Shown piece by piece: positions 1 through 9,977 of a DNA stretch of 29,659 nucleotides (position 1 is its first letter; each line of letters begins with the position of its first letter). The position numbers were made by a program, and so were the translations under genes. The notes below the pieces were generated by a model that did no database searches, had not been told where the DNA came from, and worked only from the letters and a program-made list of their open reading frames with translations. The DNA is from Reticulitermes lucifugus. Taxonomy: Eukaryota; Arthropoda; Insecta; Blattodea; Rhinotermitidae. The stretch is taken from contig JAKCWW010000596.1 of assembly GCA_026260175.1 (NCBI GenBank), positions 28,236 through 57,894 on the forward strand, written 5' to 3'.

Positions 1-197
1 CAGTGCACTGTGTAGTGGTATTCAATGACGTTTGTCATCCACAGTGCACTGTGTAGTGGTATTCAGTGGCGTTTGTCGTCCACAGTCCACAGTGTAGTGG
101 TATTCAGTGGCGTTTGTCATTCACAGTACACTGTGTAATGGTATTCAGTGGCGTCTGTCATCCACAGTACACTGTGTAGTAGTATTCAGTGGCGTTT
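1..197. repeat. 41-bp tandem repeat, ~4.8 copies
   Basis: Units begin at 1, 42, 83, 124 and 165; the last is cut off near 197. All share CTGTGTAGTGGTATTCAGTGG with a few substitutions each. The start of the unit with its preceding CCA forms a 14-bp palindrome, CACAGTGCACTGTG, clearest at 40-53 and decayed in later units. The array is cut by the window edge, so its true length is unknown. Confidence 0.95.
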
Positions 198-639
198 TTA
201 AATAAAACCGTGTGCCTTGGAAGAGATATTAGGCCTTATTTTTTTTTTCGAAAATATGAGACAGTCTACGAGAAATAATATGCACCTTAAAACGAAAATT
301 AATTGTATACTTTTACTTGTTTAATTACCAATTTCTTATAAGTTGAATGACAACAAAAGGGTCATATTTCTTTTTTTCACAATTTCAAGAGAAAGTGTAG
401 TTAAAGTACATTTTGTTTTCCTAGAGAATGCAATTCCTATGCATTTTTGTATTTGCGCCTTGTCAATAGATTCATTAGATCGTAAGGAAAAACAAGTGGT
501 TTGTTTTAAATGCATTTATAGGAACAGAAAAAACCACGTTTTCAAATAATCGGCACCAAAATCTGACATGTATATGCATAACATTTAATGCATTGTGAAT
601 AAGAAAATACTCAAGTTTTCCATTACGGTCTTTTAGAAT
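198..639. other. AT-rich unclassified DNA
   Basis: AT-rich sequence with homopolymer runs (a long T run near 239-248). The short ORFs here have no protein-like composition or recognisable motif. I see no element boundaries. Confidence 0.5.
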
Positions 640-818
640 GTGATACCTTGTAGTCTTAAGTAGTGAATCGTCAGCTTCATGCTCCAATCGCCTTACCCCA
701 AAGGAAAAATAAGGTATTTCCCATTGAATATGAGGTTGGTGGATTCCATAGCCGTTCGGGACACTTCGGATAAAAGGGAACTCTACAGCCTCTGCTGGGA
801 ATAAATAGAAATTTTACG
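640..818 (-). mobile_element. Degraded SINE copy, family A
   Basis: Read on the minus strand this shows the family A order: a CCAAAGTGTCC-like stretch (here CCGAAGTGTCC), a segment like CTCATATTCAATGG, then GGGGTAAGGCGATTGGAGC and a stretch like TGAAGCTGACGATTCACTAC. The same blocks in the same order occur at 1488-1740, 9655-9940, 17725-17990 and 25425-25690. The copy is heavily mutated, and the tRNA-like head and 3' tail are not clear. Confidence 0.5.
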
Positions 819-1487
819 AGTAAAATACGTAATGAAATGAGATATCCTGCCAGCATTGCCATGTATCTTCAAACATTTTAAGGAAATAACAGATCCGTAA
901 GTTATACAACACTGTCACAATTCGAGGCGTATTTTAATATGTGATTTGTGAAACACGTTTCTAGGTTTCTCTCTGTGATTCTTTAGTATAGAGCAGAAGT
1001 GTGCGGCAGGCATGCTGATCGTGCCCCATGCACGGGAATAACAGGAGGTCTAGCATGCCAAGGAATAGAAGCCTGGCTGAAATGGACATTTTGATGCCTT
1101 GTCAAATTTGTAAGTGAAACAGGGCCAAAATTTAAGTAACAGAATACTTGATTTTTCGGCTGTTTAACTCAGCTGTATAAATCATATATTGTGTTGCTAC
1201 TATCCTGATAGATGACAGTGATATATGCCGTTAAGACACGAATCGTGGAGTTCCCGAAAGCAAGCAGTGCATCTTCACTATCCTGTCTAACAAAACGTCG
1301 TGAATGAGTGATTAGTTCTCATTCTGTTCGTTCTCGTAAAGTCTCGGGTTCAAATCTCGGACAGGAAGCAGGCTATCTTTACTGCAGTTTCCCGTGTTGT
1401 TGCTCATTGTCGCCATAATATTGCAAATTAGGCTACGACCACTTCTTAGCACATCCTACATGAGATGGAAGAGCTAATTCAGCATAA
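819..1487. other. Unclassified; tRNA-like B box near 1348
   Basis: Mostly unclassified. GGGTTCAAATCTC at about 1347-1359 resembles an RNA polymerase III B box and may be a decayed SINE head, with the unrelated family A copy starting at about 1488. A near-inverted pair GGCATGCTG / TAGCATGCC lies at about 1010-1060. I see no coding sequence. Confidence 0.4.
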
Positions 1488-1740
1488 TGATTAGGCTACA
1501 GGTTGTATTACCGAGGAATCGTGGGGTGATTCCAGCCAGAGGCAAGAAACTTTTCTTTCTCCAAAGTGTCCAAGCGAGCTCCGGGGGCCCATCCAGTATA
1601 TTCAACGAGTACCGGTGGCCATTTTCCAGGGTATAAAGCGGCTGAGGCGTAAAGGTCACCAGTAACGTCCAGCTAGTGCCAATGTTAGGAAAATGTGGAG
1701 CTATATCGCCACTCTCCATACGCCTTCATGACTTACACAG
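1488..1740 (+). mobile_element. SINE copy, family A
   Basis: It starts with the tRNA-like head GATTAGGCTACAGG. A GTGATTCCAGCCAGAGGCA stretch occupies the B-box position. It continues through CCAAAGTGTCC, a GGCCCATCC block, ACCGGTGGCC, ATAAAGCGGCTGAGGCGT, TCCAGCTAGTGCC and TGTGGAGCTATATCGCC. This is one of the more complete family A copies. Minus-strand ORFs across it are antisense shadows. Confidence 0.7.
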
Positions 1741-2879
1741 AACATCTTTTTCTTTACTTAATCATCCTAACATTCAATGTTATGTAACCTGAGCTATGAA
1801 CAAAGTCGTTCAACAAAGCATAAAAAATGATACGAATAGTTTCGTTGTATTCCGGTCAGTACTTTGCTTCAGACAAGCCTGCATAAGAAAATTTTGCTTT
1901 CCGGCTTCAGTAACATTACAAATGCTAATCAAAAACGCAGAACTTTTACACAAGATACGTGTATCTTAGACGATTGTGGAGGTAGCGGACGTTGTGTTGT
2001 TTGTCCTCTATATTTCTTATGGACACGTGCAATATCACGTGATTCATCTCCATTATAGAATAAAATGTTGGTATTATTCTTGTCTATCGGACTGTACTTC
2101 CGCACTTCCCGAGATTTAGATGTAATTCTATTGCTGCATGTGATCATTTTGAAGGCTGTAGCGATGGATGCCTTTCCGATGATTCCTCGGAAGATCTGTT
2201 TGTGTCCTGCGACGAAGGAAGTCTGCAGTTTTGAGCCAGACAATATACAGTTTACAGTAGGTATAGAGGCACAGTTTCTATTCCCATATGTGTAACAACA
2301 TGCGTAGGATTAATGCAGCCTTTGCAAGGCTTGTTTGACCACAGAACACTCTTCGGTTTGCAATATAGGCTATACAGACGGAACACAATAAGCGTCTGGA
2401 AAACAGAACACTAAAATAAAGAAGAAAATGAAACTTACGTTTATACCGAAGAATTGTCGCATATAACGCATAAGCATGTGTATGGTTTTTGTGACTTATT
2501 GCCTTCCTGTCTGTGTAGTGTCAAGAGCATTACGCCCTCCATATTTTCTAAGAGCACCCCTTAAGTCATCTTCGCCGGACAAACACTTAAGTATGAACGG
2601 AGCTTCATCCGAGTAAATGACCAAGCTGTTTGTAAACGCGAGCGGGGCAGTTTGCTGTCACTGAACTTTGCTTACGGAAACCCTGCCTACACGATGCTAT
2701 ACTCAGTGTTCCGCGGAACACAGGTTGAGAAAAGGTGGCCTAAGGCGTATACGCTATAACAGGGGTTTACACGGAGAACAAATAGTCAGAGTGCAAATTT
2801 CTTTATCACAGTTTAGCAGTTTAATCTAACTCACGGCCCTTTATCAGACGGACGTTTTAATAACCCAGCCTCCAGTTTA
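1741..2879. other. Unclassified intergenic or intronic DNA
   Basis: No element, RNA gene or convincing exon recognised. Small overlapping ORFs on both strands (about 1864-2295) lack motifs and coding-like base use. Confidence 0.4.
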
Positions 2880-3060
2880 ATAGACCTATTTACCGATGTC
2901 TTTTCCAAGAAAGGCAAAGCGGACGAGGTCTGAAACTAACCACTCACTTGGATATAGTGCGGAAACGAAGAAATCATGGCGCTATACCTCCACTTCCCCA
3001 CATGCGACCTTGGCGTGCATAGGGACAACGTTTCTTCCTATACCATTAGCTACCATTTCT
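2880..3060 (+). mobile_element. 5'-truncated, decayed SINE copy, family A
   Basis: The 3' half of family A is recognisable: GCAAAGCGGACGAGG corresponds to ATAAAGCGGCTGGGGCG, AACCACTCACTTGGAT to the CACTCACCTCCAT block, and GCGCTATACCTCCACTTCC to the GGAGCTATACCTTCACTCC block. It is strongly diverged. Confidence 0.5.
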
Positions 3061-3975
3061 GCCGAAAAGAAGGAATCACTCCGATTTGAGCTTAAGAGCG
3101 TTGTGTTTATGTTTTATTCCTCTCTGCACTTTATAACTTACTTTTTTCCCCCATTCATGTCACCCTGTCATATCACAGAAGAGTTTGTACGTCTGTAATT
3201 AAATTTAAAAAGAACGCATACTAGCTGTACCATGGTTGTCTCTCCATCGATAGGCACTCAAGAAAGTGGAAACTAGAATGGATATTCATAAAATGTTTTA
3301 GTGGGAACTTTTACCGAAATTTATCAGCATGTTTAAAATTTGGTTAAAATCGAAAAAATGTAACCGACACTGTACACGAAAATGTACGTGCATTGCTGTG
3401 TGCTTTTCAATTTGAGTCTAACTACTTCAGTAGCTAGCGCGCTTCTAAATCCTCTATTGCTACCACCATAAGTAATAGTATCACTGCTACTATTACTACT
3501 CACGCTGCTGATGCTCCTATTAGAAACAACATCGCTATTACTTCCATATTCGTACCACTACCACAACTCCAGCGCAACTTGCCAAATACCTACTGGAAAG
3601 ATAGCTGATTCGAAGGTTGGTACGACTAATTTAGTCTTCAAAGCCTTTAAACACAACGACGCGAAAGTGACACAATTTTTGCGCTGTGCACATCTTTCTT
3701 AACTTCTTCGCTTAATTGTAATTACTTTTATATTTTTGGTATTTATTTCGTCCGTTATCTCGTTACATTTCATTAAATTTAATCACGAAGTTTGTCTTTT
3801 CGACGCGCTCGCGAAGTTGCGAAAAGCAACTATCAGTTTCTTCAAGTCTGTCTCTCCGTCCTCCCGCATGGAAAAACGTGGCTGGGTTTGCGAGAAATTT
3901 AATATTGGAGATTCGTATTGAAATCTGTCGAGGAAGTTGAAGTTTGTAATTGAAGGCTTCCGCCGTGGTCGTAAT
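3061..3975. other. Unclassified DNA with degenerate trinucleotide repeat
   Basis: Between about 3455 and 3570 there is a run rich in ACT/CTA/ATT triplets (ATTGCTACCACCATAAG, ATCACTGCTACTATTACTAC), the remains of a trinucleotide microsatellite. The rest is unclassified. A sequence GGCTTCCGCCGTGG lies at 3955-3968, just left of the foldback element, and recurs next to the one at 28.8 kb. Confidence 0.5.
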
Positions 3976-4025
3976 GTTGCTTAAAAGTTTTTGTGTTGTA
4001 GTCCGGCGTCAATTGTTGGTGTATA

Positions 4026-4063
4026 ACCAACGTTTCGGGAACACTTGTTTGTCCCATCTTCAG
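4026..4063 (-). ncRNA. Hammerhead-like motif, left arm of foldback 1
   Basis: On the minus strand the order is CTGAAGA, an extra T, a stem GGGA...TCCC, GAAAC, then GTTGGT. CUGANGA and GAAA are the conserved core blocks of a hammerhead ribozyme with a hairpin between them. A canonical core has no extra nucleotide after CUGANGA, so this is only hammerhead-like. Confidence 0.35.
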
Positions 4064-4092
4064 AGTCTTAGGTAAAAAAAGAACCTAAGACC

Positions 4093-4130
4093 CTGAAGGT
4101 GGGACAAACAATTGTTCCCGAAACGTTGGT
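4093..4130 (+). ncRNA. Hammerhead-like motif, right arm of foldback 1
   Basis: The order is CTGAAGG, T, GGGA...TCCC, GAAAC, GTTGGT. The last residue of the CUGANGA block is G instead of A, a change expected to damage a real hammerhead core. It is the inverted partner of 4026-4063. Confidence 0.3.
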
Positions 4131-4180
4131 TATACACCAAAAATTGACGCCGGACTACAACCCAAAAACTTTTAAGCAAC

Positions 4181-6107
4181 AAGTTGAAGTTTGTTCAAAA
4201 TCAGACAAATAACCAGGCACTTTACATGCAGTATCAAGCACCCTTATGACAATATCTCACTAAATACAAAATATCGGCTTATGATGACTAAACACAAAAA
4301 CGAGCCTTTCATATTTGGTTCAACATGCGAAAGCCAGTTTCTGCAGTCGTCATTCGGTTCCTGCAGGCGGTGTCAGACAATACATAGGCGTTTACGTGCG
4401 TGGAGAAAGGCAGATACCTTTTGCAAGGCGTGGTGCGGCAACAGCGTTCTGCGTTCCTTCCAACAAATATGAGAAAATGCAAGAACAAGGAAGTACTTGT
4501 GTAAGTGGCACAGAGTTTGTAGCGTTTTGATGAGCAGAGCACGGACAGACAAGCATTCTCACGAACCGTGTTCTCACGGCGTTCCACAACATCAGCTATT
4601 GTAAGAGTCAAAGAGCACGGTGGGTGGATGACGGTTGTGCAGCAGTAAGAACTGTCAGTGATGACATTTAAGCCGATCAGCGTCACCAGTTTTATTTACT
4701 TGTACATTAATTGTGCCCATAAGTTCTTCCTCCCACATCCTTGTCAATAAATCAGTCATAATTTTCGTGCATTCGACGTCACATGAACACTGCAAACGAG
4801 GCGACGTCAGTAAATACTCCACATATGGCAATGTATTACGTAGCTAGAAAATATAAAGGCATATATAAAATCAGCAATTAAATTTAAGGGACAATTACGA
4901 CGGTTTTACTCAGGCGCGCACCCAAAGGAGGGCTGTCAGGCAGCAGCGCCCCCCCCCCTCCACATCGAAAAAAAAACTTATTTTGTAGACACTGTATCAA
5001 ACGTCTTACGTGATTTACCTTTCAGCCGAAATCAGCCACTGAAATTGGCTGATGACTAGTATATTGCAATTTTGAAACAAAAAGGGAAGTCTTAGATGAA
5101 CGAAGAAACCATGAAGAATAGACCTTGAGATTTAAAGTAGGTGACTCATGGAATATTCAATTTTATGCGCATAAATGCAGTGGCAAAGAGCGTTACGTCA
5201 CAGCCACATTCTGGCTGCGAGCCTGGCTTTGTTGCTCGATGGTTCTGCCGCAGCCTATCGGATTTACGCGAGCACTCGAGAGATGTCGCCTGTGTGTGGG
5301 CATGGCCTAAATTACCGCGCTCTGTCTGACACCTTAGTTCAGTTGGTTTCTAGGCGAGGACTTCCCGGATATAAAGCAGGAATACTGCCTGGAGAACCGA
5401 GGCAGTCGGACGGTTGAAATAATTAACAACTTAAAAATCCAATTTCTAAGACTAACTGTACAGAATCATATTATGCTCGGCTCCTTGGTGTCACATTTTT
5501 AAACAAGTGAACACGCAACTAACAGCCAACAGCAGGCAGACAGGTTTTATTTTCACAACGAAATTACGGCAGGTCTTTACCTGAGTGTCAATGTCACGAG
5601 AGAAAGCGCGTGGTACGAGATACCCTGTCATCACAAGCGCCATCCAAACTTTCGCTATTATTTGACAGTAGCCAACAGCAAATTTTATTATTTATCTGAA
5701 CGACGTGTTTTAACAAGCTGCGTTTTGCCCATGCAGAGCTATTTAAATGTTTTGTACAATTCTCACCACAAAAGAGCATTTAATTCCGTAGAAAGCATGA
5801 ACTAGTTGGTCTTGTACAGTAGAGACGCAACACTGATATATTTACTGAGAGGTAGGAACTGAGAGCTTAAGGTGAGCACGACGGTGACAATGATAATGTG
5901 CGTCTCTAGGAAGCTTGACCCCGTGTACTTTGATATGCAGGTATGAATTTTTCAGAGGGAAAGATAAATGCATAAGATTCCTACGAAACGCCTTTACACA
6001 TCTACAAAACTGCAAGACATAATATCTCGAAATATAGCTGCCTTGAATATTTAAATATTCATAAATTAAACTTTATACTATTCATACCGTGCATTGTCAT
6101 TCGAACA
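4181..6107. other. Unclassified DNA; GC-rich islands at 4.31-4.69 and 5.17-5.41 kb
   Basis: Two stretches are GC-richer than their surroundings. 4310-4690 has overlapping ORFs of 71-125 codons on both strands, none with a recognised motif. 5170-5415 has three overlapping ORFs in different frames; a segment that is open in all three frames points to base composition more than to one coding frame. A C tract lies at about 4950-4958. A 16-bp palindrome GAATATTTAAATATTC is at 6045-6060. I could not assign these to any family. Confidence 0.4.
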
Positions 6108-6183
6108 CACACCACTGTAACCAACAAATGCACTCTTATTATACATTGTTATGTAGCACCATACAGTCACAGTGAGCTAGCCA

Positions 6184-6218
6184 GACATGTTTCGATCCCT
6201 TGTTGGGATCATCATCAG
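6184..6218 (-). ncRNA. Hammerhead-like motif, left arm of foldback 2
   Basis: On the minus strand: CTGATGA, T, perfect 6-bp stem GATCCC/GGGATC, GAAAC, ATGTC. The tract ACATGT overlapping the end is palindromic, as in short-stem-III hammerheads that act as dimers. The extra T after CTGATGA departs from the canonical core. Confidence 0.4.
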
Positions 6219-6513
6219 GGACTTTTAGATTATATATTACACAATTACAAATTAACAATGAAAGTACATATTAAAAGTATAAGATGTAAAAAGGTTAAAA
6301 TTTTAGGCTATTTCTGTTGGTTCCTGGGTCCACTGTATATCGGAAATTGACTGTCTTACCCTTCCACATGTAAACAGGCAATTTCCGATACACAGTGGAC
6401 CCAGGAACCAACAGAAATAGCCTAAAATTTTAACCTTTATACATCTTACACTTTTAACATGTACCTTTATTGTTAATTTGTACGTAGTTGTGTAACATAT
6501 AATCTAAAAGTCC

Positions 6514-6548
6514 CTGATGATGATCCCAACAAGGGATCGAAACATGTC
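6514..6548 (+). ncRNA. Hammerhead-like motif, right arm of foldback 2
   Basis: CTGATGA (6514-6520), T, GATCCC-loop-GGGATC (6522-6538), GAAAC (6539-6543), ATGTC (6544-6548). The stem II equivalent is a perfect 6-bp hairpin. The stem I equivalent is weak here. Confidence 0.4.
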
Positions 6549-6623
6549 AGGCTAGTTCACTGTGACTGTATTGTGTAACATAACAATGTATAATAACAGT
6601 GCGTATGTTGGTTAAGTGGTGTG

Positions 6624-7329
6624 AGTTCCTAAAGTAATTTCAAGCTTCATAGGATCAAGGCAGACCACACCGAATTTAAGTGCGCATAAAAACAGATATG
6701 CAGAATCTGTCTCTTCCATAATTGCAGAGTTCGTGCACGTGTCACAAATAAGGCATAAAGATCAGACACCCTCATATCACAAGATATATTTTACTTCCTT
6801 ATTGCCTTCTGGAGATCAGTTTGAGGACGCCGTACTCCTGTCGTTACGTATGCATGAGGTGATATTCCTTTCTTATAATCCTACATTGCCAATGATGCTA
6901 CAAATTCCCACACGAAAGAAATCATATTATCGGAATTTGTTGTGGATCTGACTGGAAATTTCTATGAGAAACCTGGATGTCTTCAAGGTGTCTCTGTCAG
7001 AAGGAAGAAATGTCGTGAAGCAACATGCGTGCAGCAGAGACAGATATTGTGGACTTTAAAGAATACAGAGTAGAAAACCATGTCATTCTTTCGGAAGAGG
7101 TGGGTTAATAAGACACGCTATGCACAGCATTCCACTGTCTCGTGCGAGTATACGATTAAAGCATTTCAGCTTAGCCCACTCCAAGCCTGAATTTCCCGTA
7201 TATGCCGTATAAAATTACATTCATATCTCACAGTCAACACACAGTATCTCCACTAAAAGATCAGTGATTAGGACCCATAATGTTTAGCGAAATAATTGTC
7301 ATTTGTTTTGAGAACACATTTAACTAACT
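6624..7329. other. Unclassified DNA
   Basis: No repeat family, RNA gene or coding exon recognised. The 72-codon ORF at 6733-6951 shows no motif. Confidence 0.4.
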
Positions 7330-7963
7330 CCATGTTGCAGAGTTTTTTTTGAGAAGCTAACAGTTTCTTAGCTAGTCAAGAAATTCCTCGCAGTTTAGGG
7401 AACACCAAGGTTCATTACCGTTGCTACAAGAGCCTGCTGTCTCTCCACATCCTACGCCAGATCAATTCAATCCATGCCTCCGTCCCACTTCTCGAAAATC
7501 CACTTTATTATTATCCTCACATCTAAGCCTAGGTATTCCAAGTGGTCTCTTTCCCTTAGGTTTCCCCACCACAATCCTGTATGCACTTCTCCTCTCTCCA
7601 TATGTGCTACATGCTCCTCCCATTTCATTCTTCTTGATTTGGTCATCCGAATAATATTTGGTGATGAGTACAGATCATGAAGCTCCTCGTTATGTAGTCT
7701 TCTCCACTCCCCTGTTAACCCTCGTCCCAGTTAGACGCAAATATATTTCTCAGCACCCTCTTCTCGAACACCTTCAGCCTATGTTTCTCCCCCAGTGTGA
7801 CAGACCAAGTTTCACACCCATAAAAATCGACGGGCAAAATTATAGTTCTGTATATTTGAACCTTTATAATTTTTATTCTTTTAATCTTTATAAATAGGAC
7901 TATAATGTGTGGGCAGTATTCAGAGGTTTTATTAGTAATGTATGTGGTACATATACTTATCAC
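7330..7963 (-). pseudogene. LINE reverse-transcriptase C-terminus, decayed 3' fragment
   Basis: On the minus strand from 7963 to about 7715 an 82-codon open stretch reads IYRTIILPVDFYGCETWSV and then HRLKVFEKRVLRNIF. This is the very common insect LINE C-terminal pattern (family form: ILPVxLYGCETWxLTLxxxHRLxVFExxVLRxIF). Beyond it, homology continues through frame changes and stops: a GKETTWNT-like segment corresponding to the arginine-rich region, a WIELIW-like segment, and a tail reading EEFLD*LRNC*LLKKNSA down to about 7335. This is the region C-terminal to the RT catalytic motifs, so no YxDD box is expected. It is a 5'-truncated dead copy of a non-LTR retrotransposon. The clade is not assigned. 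Plus-strand ORFs at 7421-7897 are antisense shadows. Confidence 0.8.
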
Positions 7964-8496
7964 GGCGCTATAGAGCGTTGCCAGTCCATGTAGCAGAATA
8001 ACTTGTTAACGTTTGTGGCTAGTCGTTCAGCCGGTCAAGTAATTTCCTGCCTTTCATGGGAATCGAAAATTTCACCGCAGTCCTCAGAAGAGCCCGCTAC
8101 CTGTCCCTACTCTAGGCCATGTGATTCCAGTCCAACATATTTCTTTAGGATTCTACCAGTTTGCAAGTGGTCCTTTCCTTTCAGGATCTTTCACTCTAGG
8201 TTTTTATATTCCACATGCAAGCTACGTGTTCTGCAGACACAAATAAATATGTTTGAAATATCCACTATACAAAACTCTAATGTCAGTTAACGGCAATTTA
8301 TAAAACTGCAGGATTCTGAAGGACACGTTTCTGAAATATTCGCGGTCGATTTCAAGACACAATTACACCATTAAATTTGTGGGTTGGAGAAAAAACACAG
8401 TGTGTATTCAGCATACATGATACGTGGGAAAAGACTCGAAATGGAAAGGGGAGACAACTCTTCAATTACACAAAATAGTTAATACTAAGAAATGCA
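7964..8496. other. Unclassified DNA
   Basis: A 95-codon ORF at 8003-8290 has no recognisable motif. I see no element here. Confidence 0.4.
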
Positions 8497-9041
8497 GTTA
8501 ATGTGAGGACAACTGTTGCATAATAACTTAATGTGGGGAAAAATGTTACAGAATGTATTTAATGTGGGGACAAGTAATAAATAATGTAACTGATGTGGGG
8601 ACTAGAATTATAAATTTGTACTTGAAGTCGGAACCAATCACACAGAAAGTAGTTAATGTGGGGACGAAACGTATAAAATATATTGAATGTGGGAATGAAA
8701 CTTACAGAATGTAATTAATATTCGGACCAATCTTACATAATATGGTTAATGTGGAGACAAAAGTTATAGAATGTAGTTAATGTGGGAACGAACGTTATAG
8801 AATGAAGTAATGTGGGGACGAACGTTATAGAATGTAGTTAATGTGGGGACAAACGTTATAGAATGTAGTAAATGTGGGAACGAACGTTGTAGAATGCAGT
8901 AATGTGGGGACGAACGTTATAAAATGTAGTTAATGTGGGGACGAACATTATAGAATGTAGTTCATGTGGGGACGAACGTCATAGAATGTAGTTAATGTGC
9001 GGACGAACATTATAGAATGTAGTTAATTGGGGGCCAACGTC
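8497..9041. repeat. 31-bp minisatellite, ~17-18 copies
   Basis: The unit is built on GTTAATGTGGGGACGAACG followed by TTATAGAATGTA. Units in the left third (8497-8760) are diverged. Those at 8790-9030 are nearly uniform, differing by single bases (GGGGACG/GGGAACG, AACGTT/AACATT). Some copies lack one T (AGTAATG). It ends in AATTGGGGGCCAACGTC. Confidence 0.95.
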
Positions 9042-9239
9042 ACCAACCTCTCTCTCTAAAGTGGTCTCAGATGCATGTCAAGTCGCTTCACAACTTACCA
9101 GCACTGCCGCAGTTAAGGATGGCGTCCCTGCTTCATGTTTGGGAGATCCCGGGTTCAGGTCTCAGTTCGCTAGTCTGTTACCATAACTGCGGCCTTTCGT
9201 GGTTGTATCTCAGTTTATCCGTGCAAATGCTGGTATAAT
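9042..9239. other. tRNA-like promoter remnant near 9166
   Basis: CCCGGGTTCAGGTCTC at about 9150-9165 resembles a B box, with GCCGCAGTTAAGGATGGCG upstream in the A-box position. It is probably an older SINE head preceding the copy at 9240. Confidence 0.35.
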
Positions 9240-9515
9240 ACCGCAAATCAGACCCCGAACACGTCCTTTCATAAACAGGTTCGATTTCCAGCAGGGGCAG
9301 AAAATATTCTCATCTCCACAGCGTCCAGATTGGTTCTGAGGCCTGCTGAGCCTCCTAACCAAACTGTACCAGGTGATCTTTTGCCGGTGGTAAAGCAGAC
9401 CTGGCTTGAACCTAACCACTCATCATCTAATTCCGAGGTTAAAAATGCTGAAGCTATACCTTCACTTAACATAAAATTTCACATCTTGGCGAATAGGGGC
9501 AAATTTGACTCTTCG
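9240..9515 (+). mobile_element. SINE copy, family A
   Basis: It carries a B-box-like GGTTCGATTTCCAGCAGGGGCAG, then TTCTCATCTCCACAGCGTCCAG, a GGCCTGCTGAGCCTCCTAA block, TAAAGCAGACCTGGCTTGAAC, AACCACTCATCATCTAATTCC, GAGGTTAAAAATGC and GAAGCTATACCTTCACTTAAC. The order matches other family A copies with moderate divergence. Confidence 0.65.
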
Positions 9516-9654
9516 CCTTACCGTTTCGTTCCATGCCATCTTTCATTAATCGCCTTATCCCTCGATGCTATATATTGTGAGGAAGTAGCAGCGTCGTGAA
9601 ACGAAATATGAGTAAACAAACACACAGAATGGCCGAGCACAGTCAGTAGCCGGT
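9516..9654. other. Unclassified spacer
   Basis: Short spacer between two SINE copies. Nothing recognised. Confidence 0.4.
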
Positions 9655-9945
9655 ACAGTAACTAGGCTACTTACTGGACAACCAAAATCGTAGTTCCATT
9701 CCAGGCATGGGCAGGGGATTTTTCTCTTCTCCTGAATCTCTTGACGGATGCTGGGACCCACCCAATCTCCTATTCAATGGATACCGGCGGCTGTTTCCCT
9801 GGGGATAAAGCGAAAGTGGCGTGAACGTGTCCATTCACCTCCACCTAGTGCCGAGGTTAAGAATGAGTGGAGCTATACCTTCACCCCCCCATATGCTTTC
9901 CTAGCGCGCAAAGGGGCCACTTTGCCTTTTACCTGCATCATCGGA
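9655..9945 (+). mobile_element. SINE copy, family A, best preserved
   Basis: Head AGTAACTAGGCTACTTACTGG at about 9658, B-box region GTTCCATTCCAGGCATGGGC, CTTCTCCTGAATC, GGACCCACCCAATCTCC, TATTCAATGGATACCGGCGG, GGGGATAAAGCG, AAGTGGCGTGAACGTG, CACCTAGTGCCGAGGTTAAG, AGTGGAGCTATACCTTCACC, then a tail of CCACTTTGCCTTTTACC. This copy defines the block order used to find the others. Confidence 0.75.
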
Positions 9946-9977
9946 TTGAAAATGGGAGAAAGTGAATGGTCAATCAT

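Larger units (their letters stand above)
3976..4180. mobile_element. Foldback (snapback) element, ~205 bp, arms ~98 bp
   Basis: The left arm runs 3976-4073 and the right arm 4083-4180. They are near-perfect inverted copies with a 9-nt A-rich loop (4074-4082). GTTGCTTAAAAG opens the left arm and CTTTTAAGCAAC closes the right. Each arm carries a hammerhead-like core, on the minus strand at 4026-4063 and on the plus strand at 4093-4130. The loop is tiny and there is no coding capacity, so the element is non-autonomous. Confidence 0.85.
6108..6623. mobile_element. Large foldback element, ~516 bp, arms ~243 bp
   Basis: The left arm is 6108-6349 and the right arm 6379-6623, with a 29-nt loop. The arms differ by scattered substitutions and small indels. 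Outer ends are CACACCAC and GTGGTGTG; inner ends are CGGAAATTG and CAATTTCCG. Each arm carries one hammerhead-like core (minus 6184-6218, plus 6514-6548). The layout could be two head-to-head copies of a retroelement terminal repeat. There is no coding capacity. Confidence 0.9.

Noticed and set aside
4309..4686. 125-codon minus ORF and overlapping plus ORFs as a transposase
   Set aside because: I tried to match mariner-type and other transposase patterns and found no convincing motif on either strand.
7421..7897. Plus-strand ORFs over 7.4-7.9 kb
   Set aside because: Antisense shadows of the minus-strand LINE reverse-transcriptase C-terminus.
8497..9041. CRISPR-like array
   Set aside because: Units are contiguous 31-bp tandem repeats without unique spacers, in eukaryotic DNA.
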